DNA of 64,000 nt, taken from contig NZ_CP122961.1 in assembly GCF_029854215.1 (NCBI RefSeq), positions 1,674,001 to 1,738,000 on the forward strand, in the 5' to 3' direction. The notes beneath the pieces are model-generated. The model was not told where the DNA came from and did not search any database. It saw nothing but the letters and a program-made list of their open reading frames with translations. The translations under genes were made by a program, and so were the position numbers. The stretch comes from Halomonas alkaliantarctica (GTDB lineage Bacteria > Pseudomonadota > Gammaproteobacteria > Pseudomonadales > Halomonadaceae). Below are positions 1-8,782 of this stretch, one piece after another; the stretch's first letter is position 1; every line of letters begins with the position of its first letter.

Positions 1-95
1 AGACGACCGCCAATTTTTATCAGCTCTTTCGTGCCGCGGCTCCCGATGCACCGGAACACGTCAAAGAGGCGCTGGCGCACTCTGGGCTTCTGTAA
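1..95 (+). CDS. C-terminal end of an unidentified protein (partial)
   Basis: An open frame enters from the left edge and stops at a TAA at 93-95. It encodes about 30 residues ending in HVKEALAHSGLL. The frame is uninterrupted and lies 38 nt before the start of the next same-strand gene, so it is probably the 3' end of an upstream gene in the same transcription unit. Too little protein is present to name a family. Confidence 0.5.
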   Translation, partial: TTANFYQLFRAAAPDAPEHVKEALAHSGLL

Positions 96-133
96 CCGAT
101 GCGCCCTGAATACGCTCAAGCGAGGTGGGCGAG

Positions 134-706
134 ATGAATATTGATCGATTGCTGCAGCAAGGTAGCGGAGACGAGGAGCGCGCTGGAACTATTCCACCGC
201 TCGATGACTGGCACCCAGCGCTCTCTGGCGATATGAATATCGTTATTCACGCCGACGGTAGCTGGTCGCACGAAGGCCAGCCGTTTGCCCGCCCCAAGGT
301 AGCACGCCTATTGGCAACGCTGCTGCGCCTTGATGACGAGGGCTACTGCCTGGTCACGCCGATGGAACGCTGGCGGATAAAGGTCGAAGACCTGCCGCTG
401 GTGGCAGTCGAAGCTGACTTCCGTGACGGTGCCTGGTGGTTTATCACTCAGTTTGACGATGTTGTTCGTTTAGACGCCAAGCATCCGCTCTCTATCACCT
501 TAACCCCTCAAGACGAGGCGGTCCCGCAGTTGCCGGTGCGTTTTGGGCTGGCGGCTAGGCTGCACCGCAATGTCTATTACCAACTGGTTGAGGCCGCGGA
601 AGCCCGAGAGATAGGAAACGGTAAGAGTGAACTAGGCCTAGAGAGTGCCGGGCAGTGGTTTGTGCTGGGGCAGATTGATAATGAGCTGATTGGCGAGGCG
701 CCGTGA
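134..706 (+). CDS. DUF1285 family protein
   Basis: A 190-residue soluble protein. The family resemblance lies in the N-terminal half, in the stretch reading INIVIHADGSWSHEG-like (here MNIVIHADGSWSHEG), followed by a run containing ARPKVARLLATLLR and a central EDLPLVAVEAD. These are typical of DUF1285 proteins of gammaproteobacteria, whose function is not established to my knowledge. No signal peptide or membrane segment is visible. I prefer the ATG at 134 over a GTG at 125, because GAGGTG at 122-127 is a good ribosome site 6 nt before the ATG. The last codons overlap the GTG start of the helicase gene, so the two are probably translationally coupled. Confidence 0.7.
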   Translation: MNIDRLLQQGSGDEERAGTIPPLDDWHPALSGDMNIVIHADGSWSHEGQPFARPKVARLLATLLRLDDEGYCLVTPMERWRIKVEDLPLVAVEADFRDGAWWFITQFDDVVRLDAKHPLSITLTPQDEAVPQLPVRFGLAARLHRNVYYQLVEAAEAREIGNGKSELGLESAGQWFVLGQIDNELIGEAP

Positions 707-2913
707 AGTTAACCGCTGAGCAGCAAGCCGTTGTCAATCACCCGGCGGGGCATGCAAGGGTGGCGGCAGTGGCCGGGGCAGGTAAAACCACCACCATGGC
801 CGCCCGAGTGCTACATCTATTGGCCAGTGGCGTGGCGCCAAAACGTATCCTGGTGCTGATGTTTAACCGCTCTGCGAAGGATGATTTTCAGCGTCGTTTA
901 GCCGCAATGTCATCTAACGGGCAGGTATTGCCCGATGTCCGCACCTTTCACTCCCTGGGGCACCGCTTAACTCAAAGCTTATGCCGCTGGGGCGCGCTTG
1001 CGCCGCGCCAGCTATTGTCCGCCGATTGGCAGCTGGAAAGGCTGCTTCGCCAGGCGAGTCTTAATGTACTGCGTGATACAGTTGAGCGCCGGGATGCAGC
1101 TCTGGAAGGGGATCGGCTAGAAACCTTAGCTCACTTCTGCGGCTTGGTTAAAGCAGAAATGATCACTCCGGAAGCGCTCTATGAGCGGCTGAATTTTGAC
1201 CCCGATACCGACTACTTTCCAGCGGCGTTTGCCGAAGCAGAAAGGCTATTGGAGGCGGAAGGCGTGATGACCTATGCCGATCTGCTTTATCGTCCACTGT
1301 TGGCGCTAGAAGCGGATAGTGCCTTACGTGGCCGCGTTGAGGGATTTCTCGACCATGTCATTATTGACGAGTATCAGGATATTAACGCCGCACAGCAGCG
1401 ACTTTTATCCGTGTTGGTGGGTACTCGTGCCGAAGTAATGGCAGTCGGCGATGCCAACCAGTGTATTTATGAGTGGCGCGGTGCCAAACCCGACACCATG
1501 CTGGAAAATTTTACCGCTACCTTTGGCGAGGCAACCGATTACCCGCTATCGACCACCTTTCGGCACGGCCATGCGTTGGCGCTGGCCGCGAATCATGCCA
1601 TTGCCGCTAATCAGCGCCGTCCTAATCAGCTGTGCCTTGCCGCGGCTAATAACCCGGAGACCCGCGTTTCAGTTGGCCAGGGGAGTCGTTTGCTACTTGA
1701 CGCGTTGATGGACTGGCAGGCCCAGGGGCGGGCGTTTAACGAAGCCAGCTTGCTGGTGCGCAGCTGGGCGCTTTCGGTACCGTTCCAATTGGCGCTGCTA
1801 CAGGCCGGGATACCGTTTCGGCTTCAGCGCGAGGATCGTTTTGTTTTTCGTCTGCCGCTGGTGCAGGCCTTGGCGGGGTATTTAAAGCTGTCGCGTCGTC
1901 CTGACCTTCTGCGCGACCCGCAGCAACTACTGCTGCTGCTTTCACAGCCGACCCCCTTCGTTGCCCGCGAGCGACTACAGCGTTTAGCCCAGCAGCTGGC
2001 CACTACCCAGCAGTGGCCTGAGCGGCATGACCCCATATTAACGACGTTAAAGCCGATCCAACGGCGCACACTTAAAAAACGCTGGGTGCTGCTTTGTGAG
2101 CTTCCACAGCTAAGTGCGTGGCCACCCGCCAAGCTACTCAGGCATGTGGTGGAAAGCATAGAGGCGGAAAAAACGCTTAAGCGTGCGGCAGCAAGGCGGG
2201 ACAAAGGCGAAGAAGATGTTCGCTTACTCGACGTGCTGATTGAACAAGCGCAAAGCGTGCAGGACCCAGATGCGTTTATCGAGCTGCTTGAGCGCCCGGT
2301 AGAAAACCAGGCGAGCGGCGTGCTGATTAGCACCGTGCACGGTGCCAAAGGGCTTGAGTGGCCGCTGGTTGCGGTGGCTGGGGTTAACGAAGAAGACTTT
2401 CCCCACTACAGTCGCGATAACCCGCTCAGTGATGAACGCCTTGAAGAGGAGCGGCGGCTCTTCTACGTGGCCATCACTCGCGCCCAAGAGCAGCTATTAG
2501 TGCTCCATGATGGGGGCGTGCACCGCCCTAGTCGCTTTATTGCCGAAAGCGCCTGGCAGGATAGTATGCGGGTAGCCTCTTGCTTAGCCAGTCAAAGTCC
2601 GCCAGCGGCTTCGCTGCAAGTGGCATCTGTGCGGCTGGTTGAGCGCTATCTAGCGCGGCTGGGGCGCGATGATATTGTGCTGGCTGCGACTCAGGTTGAA
2701 GAAGCCAAGGCAGGTTATTCGACAGATACTCGTTTTTACCCTGGTCAGCGCCTTCACCATGCAGTGTTTGGTGAGGGTGAAGTGGCGGCGGTAGAGGGGA
2801 GTGCCAGCGACCCGGTCATTGATGTGCGCTTTGATCAGGCAGGGCGCAGGCGGCTTATTGCCCGCCGCGCACCCATTGAGCTACTCGAAAATGGTTCAAC
2901 GCTTGCTGGGTAA
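703..2913 (+). CDS. UvrD/Rep-type ATP-dependent DNA helicase
   Basis: A 736-residue superfamily 1A helicase, expected to unwind DNA 3'-5' in repair or replication restart. Visible motifs in order: Q-motif EQQAVV near residue 6; Walker A AGAGKTTT at 24-31; DEYQD (motif II) at 222-226; STVHGAKGLEW (motif V) around 543; and VAITRAQEQL (motif VI) at 589-598. The C-terminal part (about 675-730) has the pattern FYPGQRLHHAVFGEGEV followed by a V-x-F strand. This is the small Tudor-like domain seen at the end of PcrA/UvrD. It starts at a GTG overlapping the stop of the DUF1285 gene (GTGA). It differs from canonical uvrD in its sequence between motifs, so I name only the family. Confidence 0.9.
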   Translation: MKLTAEQQAVVNHPAGHARVAAVAGAGKTTTMAARVLHLLASGVAPKRILVLMFNRSAKDDFQRRLAAMSSNGQVLPDVRTFHSLGHRLTQSLCRWGALAPRQLLSADWQLERLLRQASLNVLRDTVERRDAALEGDRLETLAHFCGLVKAEMITPEALYERLNFDPDTDYFPAAFAEAERLLEAEGVMTYADLLYRPLLALEADSALRGRVEGFLDHVIIDEYQDINAAQQRLLSVLVGTRAEVMAVGDANQCIYEWRGAKPDTMLENFTATFGEATDYPLSTTFRHGHALALAANHAIAANQRRPNQLCLAAANNPETRVSVGQGSRLLLDALMDWQAQGRAFNEASLLVRSWALSVPFQLALLQAGIPFRLQREDRFVFRLPLVQALAGYLKLSRRPDLLRDPQQLLLLLSQPTPFVARERLQRLAQQLATTQQWPERHDPILTTLKPIQRRTLKKRWVLLCELPQLSAWPPAKLLRHVVESIEAEKTLKRAAARRDKGEEDVRLLDVLIEQAQSVQDPDAFIELLERPVENQASGVLISTVHGAKGLEWPLVAVAGVNEEDFPHYSRDNPLSDERLEEERRLFYVAITRAQEQLLVLHDGGVHRPSRFIAESAWQDSMRVASCLASQSPPAASLQVASVRLVERYLARLGRDDIVLAATQVEEAKAGYSTDTRFYPGQRLHHAVFGEGEVAAVEGSASDPVIDVRFDQAGRRRLIARRAPIELLENGSTLAG

Positions 2914-2977
2914 GTCGAGGGTGAGCCAATATGACACACTTTTTTACATTTGACGTCGAGTTAAGCTTTAGGACAGT

Positions 2978-3006
2978 TTGACTTAGCTTGGTCCTGCCGA
3001 TTTAAT
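2978..3006 (+). promoter_or_regulatory. Candidate sigma-70 promoter for the porin/GGDEF cassette
   Basis: TTGACT at 2978-2983 and TTTAAT at 3001-3006 are separated by exactly 17 nt, a good match to -35 and -10 hexamers. The site lies about 70 nt before the start of the porin-like gene, in the 161-nt gap after the helicase gene. A prediction by eye only. Confidence 0.5.
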
Positions 3007-3074
3007 ACCTACACTCCCACCTAACTAATACTCAGCAGCTCATAACATAATTACTTATGAAATAGGGAACGGGC

Positions 3075-4304
3075 ATGGTAAGGCAAGCCACCTGGCTCTG
3101 CGCCATTTTGATCTTCACCCAAAGCGGCACCTTGCTTGCTGACAGCACGCTGCCTAGCCTAGGATTTAATGGTTTTGGCACTCTTGGAGTTGTTCACTCT
3201 GACGAGCAGAACGCTGACTTCGTGGCTGACCCCTTCGCTTCAGAAGGTGCAGGGTATAGTCATGATTGGAGCGCTGAAGTTGATAGCCGCTTAGGCCTTC
3301 AAGCTACGTTACGTATGACGCCTCAGCTCTCCTCCGTTTTGCAGGTCGTCAGCGAAAAGCGATACGACGGCTCATTCGCACCTGAAATTGAATGGGCCAA
3401 TGTTCAATACGACATTACCCCTAATTTTAGTTTCAGAGTTGGGCGTATGGTGCAGAGCTCATTTATGTCCTCTGAACACCGTAAAGTTAACTACGCCACG
3501 CCTTGGATAAGACCACCGCAAGAAGTTTACCGTTTAATCCCGGTGGCTAATTTTGATGGCGTTGATGTGCGCTATCGATACCACAGTGGGAGCAGCACTA
3601 ACGAACTGCAGCTGAATTTTGGTGGTGGCAGCGCTGATTACCAAACGGGTAGTATCGACGCCAGCGACTCTTGGGGAATTTCACACCGCACTCATTGGGG
3701 GGACACTACTCTGTTTGCCAGCTACGGCGAGCTGAAAGTGAGCGCGGATGAACTTTCACAATTCTTCGATGCATACCGTCTCTTTGGCCTATCTGGTGAA
3801 GAGCTTGCTAGCCGCTACGAAGTTGATGGCAAGCGCACGAGCCTACTGAGTTTAGGGGTGGGTTATGACCCTGGCTCATGGTTTGTTATGGGAGAGTGGG
3901 CGCGCTCTTCGTCTCCTTCTCTTTTAGGGGACCATGAAGGGGCTTACATGACTTTCGGCTACCGTATAGCCGAGTGGACGCCGTATGTGGGTGTGGCGCG
4001 AGCAAAAATCACCAGCAATACGTCAGAGCCGGGGTTGAATGCTGCCCTTTATCCATCGCCCTTTGCCGAAGGCGCGCAGTTACTCAATGGCGTATTGAAT
4101 GAGTTCATATCCAGCGGAATGCAGCAAGAGAGTATTACGCTTGGGGCTCGCTGGGATTTTAGGCCAGGTATGGCTTTTACGGCCCAGTACGATCATATCG
4201 ATATGCGTTCGGAGTCATCGGGGGGGCTGATCAATCAACAGCCCGAGTTTACCCCAGGTGGACGCATTAACTTGTTCAGCCTTGCGCTCGACTTTGTGTT
4301 TTAA
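3075..4304 (+). CDS. Porin-like outer-membrane beta-barrel protein
   Basis: A 409-residue protein with a signal peptide (about residues 1-22, ending TLLADS) and a sequence rich in alternating polar/hydrophobic strands and aromatic residues. It ends in phenylalanine (LALDFVF), as outer-membrane barrels do. The region FRVGRMVQSSFMSSEHRKV resembles the strand-turn pattern of gammaproteobacterial porins, but I cannot assign a substrate. It is the first gene of a tight unit with a periplasmic phosphate-binding-like protein (11 nt downstream) and a membrane GGDEF/EAL protein. That context suggests solute entry linked to sensing. The start ATG is preceded by AGGGAACGGGC, a usable ribosome site. Confidence 0.75.
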   Translation: MVRQATWLCAILIFTQSGTLLADSTLPSLGFNGFGTLGVVHSDEQNADFVADPFASEGAGYSHDWSAEVDSRLGLQATLRMTPQLSSVLQVVSEKRYDGSFAPEIEWANVQYDITPNFSFRVGRMVQSSFMSSEHRKVNYATPWIRPPQEVYRLIPVANFDGVDVRYRYHSGSSTNELQLNFGGGSADYQTGSIDASDSWGISHRTHWGDTTLFASYGELKVSADELSQFFDAYRLFGLSGEELASRYEVDGKRTSLLSLGVGYDPGSWFVMGEWARSSSPSLLGDHEGAYMTFGYRIAEWTPYVGVARAKITSNTSEPGLNAALYPSPFAEGAQLLNGVLNEFISSGMQQESITLGARWDFRPGMAFTAQYDHIDMRSESSGGLINQQPEFTPGGRINLFSLALDFVF

Positions 4305-4315
4305 GGAGAGTGGCA

Positions 4316-4753
4316 ATGTTTAAACGACTTACTGCACACTTGGTCAGCCTGCTATTGGGGGCAGCGCTGACTATGGTTAATCACCCTGCCGCGGCCGAGG
4401 TGTTGGTGGTTGTGTCAGCCGAGGCACCCTTTACTCGCCTTACCAGCAGCGATTTAAGGGATATTTATTTAGGACGTCGCACGCTAATAGCCAACGGAGT
4501 ACAAGTGGTGCCCTTGGATCAGACTGAAGGTACGGCGGCGAGAAGTGAGTTCTATATTCACTACACGGGGCAAACGCCGGCGCAAATCAAGGCACACTGG
4601 GCTAGACAGATATTTACCGGGCGAGGTCAGCCGCCCCAAGCGCTGGCTGATAGTCGCGCAGTAGTAGAGCGACTCGCCGGTGATGCAAAAGCACTGGGCT
4701 ATATAGAGCCTTCTTTTCTTGATGAGCGTCTGAGAGTGGTGACAATTGAGTAG
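4316..4753 (+). CDS. Small periplasmic phosphate-ABC-type substrate-binding-like protein
   Basis: A 145-residue protein with a signal peptide (hydrophobic stretch LVSLLLGAALTMV, cleavage after about PAAAE). The body carries the pattern FTRLTSSDLRDIYLGRRT, then VVPLDQTEGTAARSEFY and ADSRAVVERLAGDAKALGYI. This is the short PstS-like (PBP_like_2) fold. It is about half the length of a true PstS, so it probably covers only part of the two-lobe fold. Small proteins of this kind occur beside sensor kinases or GGDEF proteins, where they may present a ligand to the sensor. I place the start at ATG 4316, because GGAGAG at 4305-4310 sits 5 nt upstream, rather than at GTG 4310. Its stop overlaps the next gene by 8 nt. 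Confidence 0.75.
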   Translation: MFKRLTAHLVSLLLGAALTMVNHPAAAEVLVVVSAEAPFTRLTSSDLRDIYLGRRTLIANGVQVVPLDQTEGTAARSEFYIHYTGQTPAQIKAHWARQIFTGRGQPPQALADSRAVVERLAGDAKALGYIEPSFLDERLRVVTIE

Positions 4754-7046
4754 CCTCAATGATCAAACAGGCCCTAGCCGTTTCATCCCATCCAAAAGCT
4801 TCATTAATCGATGGTCACATCATCTTGTAGAGCCACTGGTACTATTTAGCCTAGTGGCTTTGATGATGTTGTTGGTTATATGGGGAAGTGCTTACTTTTT
4901 AGTCAATAAAGAACGTATGGCCATTGAGCGTCAGGCAGAGCTGTCGGTAGGAGAAATTACCGATACTTATGAAGCGCTGGTGGTAAGAGCCTTAAGAGAA
5001 ATTGACACCGCACTGAAATTAGTACGTTTTACCGCCAACAGTACCGATCATGCAAGCGTCCTCAGTGTGTTAAATGAGCAGCGGTTATTGCCGCCAGCAC
5101 TGCTATTTACCATCAGCATTGTTGATGAGCAGGGCATGGTTATCGAGACTACTAATTCGGGTCTGCTTGGGCAGCGCCTAATGCCGCCTTCACAACGAAC
5201 ACTGGGCGACGATTACCTAGCAGTGGGGGAGGTAGATGCTTATCAGGAAAAGCAGCTGACCTTTACCCGGCCATTAATGCCTGAGCAAGAGGGAAGCTCG
5301 GGCTGGGTCGTTATCGCTATTGATGCCAATTACTTTGTGAGCAGTTATGAAGTTCGGTCGTTGGGCCAGCAGGGGATGCTGGCACTAGTGGGCTCTGAAG
5401 GCATCGTTCGCGTCAGGCGTTCAGGAGATACTATCCATACAGGCGAACTGATGGATATAGAAGCTTGGAAAAGTAGCACACTGGATGCCGTTAGCGATCC
5501 CTTTCTGACCCACTGGCAAGGTGTTGAGCGCTACACACTGGTACGCAAACTGTACGATTTTCCCCTCTCGATTGTCGTAGGGCTCTCTGCCCAGGAGCAT
5601 TTGGATGCGGCTCAACAGCTTGCGCGAAACTATTGGCAGCGGGCAGGATGGACAAGCGGCCTGCTGCTCATCATTCTGGCGATACTCGGCCGTTTGAGCT
5701 GGCAACTTCAGCGGGCGCGGCAGCGGGTAATGGAAGAGCGTGTGTTGCATGCCCAGCAGGTTGAGCACTTAGCTTTTCATGACACGCTAACCGATTTGCC
5801 CAATCGAGCCTTTTTGAGTCGCCTGATTACTCAGGCCGTGAAGCTTGGCGGTCGCCATGGTGACTCCTTCGCGCTGCTTTTCCTGGACCTTGACCGCTTT
5901 AAGTTAATCAATGACACCTTGGGTCATGACGCCGGCGACCATCTTCTGCAAGAAGTGGCTAGACGACTGACCTCTTCGGTGCGTGGAAGTGATATCGTCG
6001 CTCGGTTGGGGGGGGATGAATTTGTCATCCTTTTGAGTAAGGTCGGCCGACGAGAGCAGGTTGAACCCATCGCCACAAAAATTCTCTCCTCCGTTAGGGA
6101 GCCCTTTATGCTGGCCGGCCAGGAGTGTCATGTCTCGGTAAGTATTGGCGTCTCGCTGTATCCGTTCGACGGGCTTGACGAGCAAACATTATTGAAAAGC
6201 GCCGATATGGCGATGTATCAGGCGAAGCAACTGGGTAAAAACAATGCCCAGTTTTATACTGACGAATTAAGTGCGGAAATGGATGTGCGTTTAACCTTGG
6301 AGTCTGGTCTGCATCGTGCGCTTGCAGATCATGAGTTTAGATTGTTCTTCCAGTCAAAGCATGACATCGAAGCAGGCAACACACTTGGCATGGAGGCATT
6401 GCTTCGTTGGCAGCATCCAACGCTTGGCTTACTGGAACCCACCCAATTCATGACCCTGGCTGAAGAGAGCGGCTTGGCTATGCCTATCGGTCAATGGGTG
6501 CTTGAAAATGCCTGTAGGCAAAACATGTTGTGGCAACACGAAGGGTTTCCCGCATTAACAATGGCGGTGAATATTTCTGCACGTCAATTTTACGACAACA
6601 GCTTTGTAGAGAGTATCAAGCAAGCATTAACCACTACCCGAATGAATCCCAAGCTACTTGAGTTGGAAATTACAGAGAGCATGCTGCTGCAGAATGTTCA
6701 GCGTACGGCAAGTATCTTTGCCGAGATTAAAAAACTGGGGGTTAAGATAGTCGTTGATGATTTTGGTACAGGGTATTCTTCTTTATCTGACTTAAACGCT
6801 TTGCCTGTGGATGCGTTAAAAGTAAGTTCGTCTTTAGTTAAGCGTCTTTCGGGCACTCGTCGTGACCAGCAGTTATCGGCATCGGTCATTGAGCTGGGTA
6901 AGTCTCTGGGTATGCAGGTGTTCGCGAAAGGGGTCGCTTCTCATGAGAAGACCCGCTTCATAGGCAGACACTCCAGTCTCTCTTTTCATGGCTTTTATAG
7001 TAATAGACCGTTGTCAGCAGAGCAGAGCTGCGAAAGGGAAAAGTAG
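4746..7046 (+). CDS. Membrane-bound GGDEF/EAL protein with periplasmic sensor; EAL degenerate
   Basis: A 766-residue c-di-GMP protein. An N-terminal membrane helix (about 30-53), a periplasmic Cache-like region and a second helix (about 300-320) precede a GGDEF domain with an intact GGDEF at 422-426. An RxxD inhibitory site (RGSD) lies five residues before it. The EAL domain keeps E550 of the EALLRW motif, the NISARQF asparagine, the LEITES glutamate and D671-D672 of DDFGTG. However, the KxD motif reads K692-V-S694, the catalytic glutamate position of AEGVE is lysine (K728, AKGVAS), and the later QGY motif reads HGF. Cyclase activity is therefore likely and phosphodiesterase activity unlikely. 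The start is a TTG overlapping the previous gene; the ribosome site is weak, so the exact start is uncertain. Confidence 0.88.
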   Translation: MSSLNDQTGPSRFIPSKSFINRWSHHLVEPLVLFSLVALMMLLVIWGSAYFLVNKERMAIERQAELSVGEITDTYEALVVRALREIDTALKLVRFTANSTDHASVLSVLNEQRLLPPALLFTISIVDEQGMVIETTNSGLLGQRLMPPSQRTLGDDYLAVGEVDAYQEKQLTFTRPLMPEQEGSSGWVVIAIDANYFVSSYEVRSLGQQGMLALVGSEGIVRVRRSGDTIHTGELMDIEAWKSSTLDAVSDPFLTHWQGVERYTLVRKLYDFPLSIVVGLSAQEHLDAAQQLARNYWQRAGWTSGLLLIILAILGRLSWQLQRARQRVMEERVLHAQQVEHLAFHDTLTDLPNRAFLSRLITQAVKLGGRHGDSFALLFLDLDRFKLINDTLGHDAGDHLLQEVARRLTSSVRGSDIVARLGGDEFVILLSKVGRREQVEPIATKILSSVREPFMLAGQECHVSVSIGVSLYPFDGLDEQTLLKSADMAMYQAKQLGKNNAQFYTDELSAEMDVRLTLESGLHRALADHEFRLFFQSKHDIEAGNTLGMEALLRWQHPTLGLLEPTQFMTLAEESGLAMPIGQWVLENACRQNMLWQHEGFPALTMAVNISARQFYDNSFVESIKQALTTTRMNPKLLELEITESMLLQNVQRTASIFAEIKKLGVKIVVDDFGTGYSSLSDLNALPVDALKVSSSLVKRLSGTRRDQQLSASVIELGKSLGMQVFAKGVASHEKTRFIGRHSSLSFHGFYSNRPLSAEQSCEREK

Positions 7047-7056
7047 CTTAGGTTGA

Positions 7057-7096
7057 CACTGCTTACCCTTTTACAGCCAATGCCGGGCAAGCAGTG
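7057..7096. terminator. Inverted repeat between convergent genes, possible bidirectional terminator
   Basis: CACTGCTTACCC (7057-7068) pairs with GGGCAAGCAGTG (7085-7096) over 11 of 12 positions with a 16-nt loop. It lies in the 71-nt gap between the convergent GGDEF/EAL gene and the ETF dehydrogenase gene. There is no long U-tract on either side, so termination is an inference from position. Confidence 0.4.
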
Positions 7097-7117
7097 CACA
7101 GGTTTTAGCCGACTTCT

Positions 7118-8782
7118 TTACATATTGGGGTAGTTGGGGCCGCCACCGCCTTCTGGTGCTACCCAGGTGATATTTTGCGCTGGGTCTTTGATGTCGCAAG
7201 TTTTGCAGTGTACGCAGTTTTGGAAATTGATCTGAAAGCGTGGCTGCCCCGCGCTATCCTCCACCACTTCGTAAACACCAGCCGGGCAGTAGCGCTGCGC
7301 CGGTTCTGCATATTTGGGCAGATTGTCGCGGATGGGTAGCTCAGGATCGTCCAGGCGCAAATGACACGGCTGATCCTCTTCATGGTTGGTATTCGACAAA
7401 AACACCGAGGTAGGCTTGTCGAAAGAGAGCTTGCCGTCCGGTTTGGGATAGTTAATCTTTTCAAACTCGGCTGCAGGCTGGAGGGCGCCATAGTCAGTGG
7501 TGGTGTCGTGGACGTTAGGCAGCTTGTTACCCAATAACTGGTGAGCAAAATTATACGCTCCGCCGCCCACGGTGCCATATTTATGGATCGCGGGCCCGAA
7601 GCTGGCGCTCTCTTTAAGCTCTTGGTAGGCCCAGCTGGCTTCCCATTTCTGGGTAAAACTCGTTAGCTCCTGGGCGCCTTCATCACCACCTTTTATCGCC
7701 TCGAATACGCTCTCCGCGGCAACCAAGCCAGATTTCATGGCGGTGTGCAGGCCTTTGATCTTGGAAAAGTTGAGGGTGCCCGCATCGCAGCCAATCAATA
7801 GTCCACCGGGGAAGGTCATTTTGGGTAGGCTGTTAAAGCCCCCCTTGGTAATCGCTCGGGCGCCATAAGCCACGCGCTTGCCACCCTCCAGATACTGACT
7901 AAGTACCGGATGATGCTTCATACGCTGAAATTCGTCGAAGGGCGAGAGCCATGGATTCTGGTAACCCAGATCCATAATCAAACCCACCACCACCTGCTGG
8001 TTTTCCGCATGGTAAAGGAACCAGCCGCCGTGAGCGTTTTTATCTAATGGCCAGCCAGAACCATGCAACACGAGCCCAGGCTCATGCTTGTCGGCAGGCA
8101 CATCCCAAAGCTCTTTAAGGCCAATACCGTAGTGTTGCGGGTCGCGACCTGCATCGAGTGAGAAGTCTTTGATTAAGCGCTTACCTAAATGCCCCCGCGC
8201 GCCTTCGGCAAACAGGGTGTACTTGGCGCGCAGTTCCATGCCCGGCATATGGCCATCTTTGGGGGTGCCATCGGCGGCGACACCCATATCGCCAATCAGA
8301 ATGCCGCGCACGGCGTCGTCTTCAATGATGACCTCTTGGGCGGCAAAGCCTGGAAAGATTTCTACCCCTAGGCCCTCTGCCTGTTCCGCCAGCCAGCGGC
8401 ACAGGTTGCCTGCACTGATCACATAGCGGGTAAGTTCGCCGTCGGTGTTATGCATGCTTTTAGGTACTAAGGCGTTAGGTACTTTTTGCGCTTTTTCGGC
8501 GTCTTTGAGCAAATAGACATCGTCGCGAATCGCCGGGGTGTTGAGCGGCGCGCCGCGCTCTTTCCAATCAGGGAAAAGTTCCGCCAGTGCGCGAGGTTCA
8601 AAGACCGCGCCAGATAAAATATGTGCGCCAACCTCTGAGCCTTTCTCAACGACGCAGACCGTTAGCTCTTGCTCAGCCTCGTTGGCCTGCTGCATCAGTC
8701 GGCATGCGGCGGAAAGCCCGGATGGGCCCGCACCGACAATGACGACATCAAAGTCCATTACATCGCGTTCAACAGTTTCCAC
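7118..8782 (-). CDS. etfD: Electron transfer flavoprotein-ubiquinone oxidoreductase
   Basis: A 554-residue ETF dehydrogenase that passes electrons from reduced ETF to ubiquinone at the inner membrane. The N-terminus carries the FAD-binding VVIVGAGPSGLSAA motif. The C-terminus carries the single 4Fe-4S site, with cysteines at 499 (YCPAG) and at 523, 526 and 529 (CVHCKTC). Length matches the family. The start is taken as GTG 8782, with AGGAGA 7 nt upstream; an ATG eight codons inside is the alternative. It is transcribed away from etfBA across a 490-nt gap, so the three components of the pathway lie together and may share control. Confidence 0.95.
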   Translation of the reverse strand: METVERDVMDFDVVIVGAGPSGLSAACRLMQQANEAEQELTVCVVEKGSEVGAHILSGAVFEPRALAELFPDWKERGAPLNTPAIRDDVYLLKDAEKAQKVPNALVPKSMHNTDGELTRYVISAGNLCRWLAEQAEGLGVEIFPGFAAQEVIIEDDAVRGILIGDMGVAADGTPKDGHMPGMELRAKYTLFAEGARGHLGKRLIKDFSLDAGRDPQHYGIGLKELWDVPADKHEPGLVLHGSGWPLDKNAHGGWFLYHAENQQVVVGLIMDLGYQNPWLSPFDEFQRMKHHPVLSQYLEGGKRVAYGARAITKGGFNSLPKMTFPGGLLIGCDAGTLNFSKIKGLHTAMKSGLVAAESVFEAIKGGDEGAQELTSFTQKWEASWAYQELKESASFGPAIHKYGTVGGGAYNFAHQLLGNKLPNVHDTTTDYGALQPAAEFEKINYPKPDGKLSFDKPTSVFLSNTNHEEDQPCHLRLDDPELPIRDNLPKYAEPAQRYCPAGVYEVVEDSAGQPRFQINFQNCVHCKTCDIKDPAQNITWVAPEGGGGPNYPNM

